Assembly: GCA_003510525.1 (NCBI GenBank)
Contig: DOMD01000211.1
Span: forward strand, 2,620-8,483
DNA: 5,864 nucleotides
Reading direction: 5' to 3'
DNA from: Candidatus Omnitrophota bacterium
GTDB lineage: Bacteria > Omnitrophota > Gorgyraeia > Gygaellales > UBA12090
The notes beneath the pieces were generated by a model. That model did no database searches. It was not told the DNA's origin and saw only the letters and a list, made by a program, of their open reading frames with translations. The translations under genes and the position numbers were made by a program. Positions 5,129 to 5,864 of this stretch are shown in pieces (positions within the stretch are counted from its first letter, which is position 1; each line of letters starts with the position of its first letter).

Positions 5129-5854
5129 ATGATCAATAGCCTGGTCAGATCGTTAAAAGAAATACTCTATCCCCGGAACTGCCTGTTGTGCCGGGAGAGA
5201 ATACCTCTTGATGACCAAAAGGATTTGGTCTGCTTAAAATGCCTTAAGGAGATTTCGCCTCACCTTCCTCCTTTTTGCCGGAAATGCGGAAGGGGCCTCG
5301 CGCAAGAAGATACCGCTCAGCATACCTGCGGAGAATGTCTAAATGCCCGATTTTATTTTGAGCGGGCCTGGGCAGTCTGCCCTTACAAGAAAAACGCCAG
5401 AGAACTCATCCATCAATTTAAATACAAAAATAAAATTTTTCTCGCGAAACCGTTGTCCGAACTAATGATAGATTTCATCCGGCACTACCATCTTCCCCTG
5501 AATCACTGCGATTACCTGATACCCATACCTCTTTCCCCGGCCAAGCTCAGAGAAAGGGAATTTAACCAGGCGGAAGTTTTAGCCAAAGAGATAGCCGGGC
5601 ATTTCGGAATCCAATTACTCAGCAATAATCTAAAACGCGTCCGCAATACTCCGGCTCAGGCTGACCTGGATAAGGAGAGCCGCTGGAAGAATATTTCCGG
5701 CGCTTTTAGAATAACAAATCCCGAGACTATAAAAGGAAAAACTATTCTGCTGGTTGACGATGTCTTAACCACCGGGGCCACCGCTTCCGAAGCCTCCAGG
5801 GTCCTCAAAAACGCGCGAGCGAGCGCGGTGTATGTGTTTACGCTGGCAAGCTAA
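5129..5854 (+). CDS. comF: ComF-family phosphoribosyltransferase-fold protein
   Basis: The 241-residue protein has the full ComF layout. An N-terminal cysteine region holds four CxxC pairs (C18/C21, C35/C38, C50/C53, C67/C70), able to bind zinc. After it come the family segment LIPIPLSPAKLREREFNQAEVLA (130-152), NTPAQADLDKESRWKNISGAF (173-193), and the PRPP-type loop ILLVDDVLTTGATASE (206-221) with D210-D211. ComF proteins take part in uptake or processing of transforming DNA, with helicase and primosome partners reported; many bacteria without known competence also carry one. The ATG at 5129 is preferred: a TTG just before it (5126) would fall at or upstream of the predicted transcript start, and the next in-frame ATG is far inside the conserved region. 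No Shine-Dalgarno is present. The stop overlaps a following ATG. Confidence 0.93.
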   Translation: MINSLVRSLKEILYPRNCLLCRERIPLDDQKDLVCLKCLKEISPHLPPFCRKCGRGLAQEDTAQHTCGECLNARFYFERAWAVCPYKKNARELIHQFKYKNKIFLAKPLSELMIDFIRHYHLPLNHCDYLIPIPLSPAKLREREFNQAEVLAKEIAGHFGIQLLSNNLKRVRNTPAQADLDKESRWKNISGAFRITNPETIKGKTILLVDDVLTTGATASEASRVLKNARASAVYVFTLAS

Positions 5855-5864
5855 TGAAAATACT
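5854..5864 (+). CDS. Possible start of the next gene, cut by the window edge
   Basis: The comF stop TAA shares its last base with ATG (TAATG), and the frame continues ATG AAA ATA to the edge. This one-base overlap is typical of translationally coupled genes in an operon. Only three full codons are visible, so no product can be named. Confidence 0.4.

Noticed and set aside
5812..5827. CGCGC/GCGCG palindrome near the end of comF
   Set aside because: It lies inside conserved-position coding sequence, has no U-tract, and alternating CG codons for Ala/Arg explain it.
1..5864. CRISPR array, insertion sequence or defence system
   Set aside because: No regularly spaced repeats, transposase, integrase or effector-like genes are present; the long frames all match housekeeping or signalling families.

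Overview
The window is a piece of bacterial chromosome with ordinary housekeeping and signalling genes. Base composition is moderate, with AT-rich promoter gaps. Promoters are sigma70-like, most genes have Shine-Dalgarno sites, the tRNA has no encoded CCA, and the protein style (PilZ protein, single-domain receiver, Maf, HI0933-family flavoprotein, PyrE, ComF) recalls uncultured Gram-negative-type lineages such as Omnitrophota. That placement is an impression from memory, not a demonstration. The M48 lipoprotein suggests a cell envelope with lipoprotein sorting.

Layout. 1-609 (minus) is the N-terminal part of an AEC-family membrane transporter that runs off the left edge. 610-786 is a divergent promoter region: an extended -10 promoter points left toward the transporter, whose leader carries a REP-like GC-rich palindrome, and a near-consensus promoter points right toward tRNA-Leu(CAG) at 787-868. 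A 10-bp stem-loop without a U-tract (877-911) separates the tRNA from a PilZ-domain protein (930-1292). A convergent minus-strand block follows, in transcription order pyrE (5037-4471), an HI0933/BaiN-like flavoprotein (4433-3177), maf (3166-2591), an M48 lipoprotein metalloprotease (2601-1762, overlapping maf by 11 nt), a 68-bp gap with three short palindromes, and a receiver-only response regulator (1693-1307). On the right, comF (5129-5854, plus) diverges from pyrE, and its stop codon overlaps by one base the ATG of a further gene cut by the window edge.

How the parts relate. pyrE, the flavoprotein gene, maf and the protease gene look like one operon; it joins pyrimidine synthesis, nucleotide-pool cleaning and envelope proteolysis with no obvious single pathway. 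PilZ (cyclic-di-GMP effector type) and the receiver protein end 14 bp apart and may be a small signalling locus. No defence system, mobile element with a transposase, CRISPR array or clearly new gene system is visible. The most interesting structure is non-coding: the 91-bp pyrE/comF spacer holds two outward promoters whose -10 boxes sit 6 and 8 nt from the start codons, predicting leaderless mRNAs on both sides, with a perfect 8-bp palindrome between them. A 7-bp tandem repeat in the signal-peptide codons of the M48 lipoprotein gene is a second candidate for follow-up.
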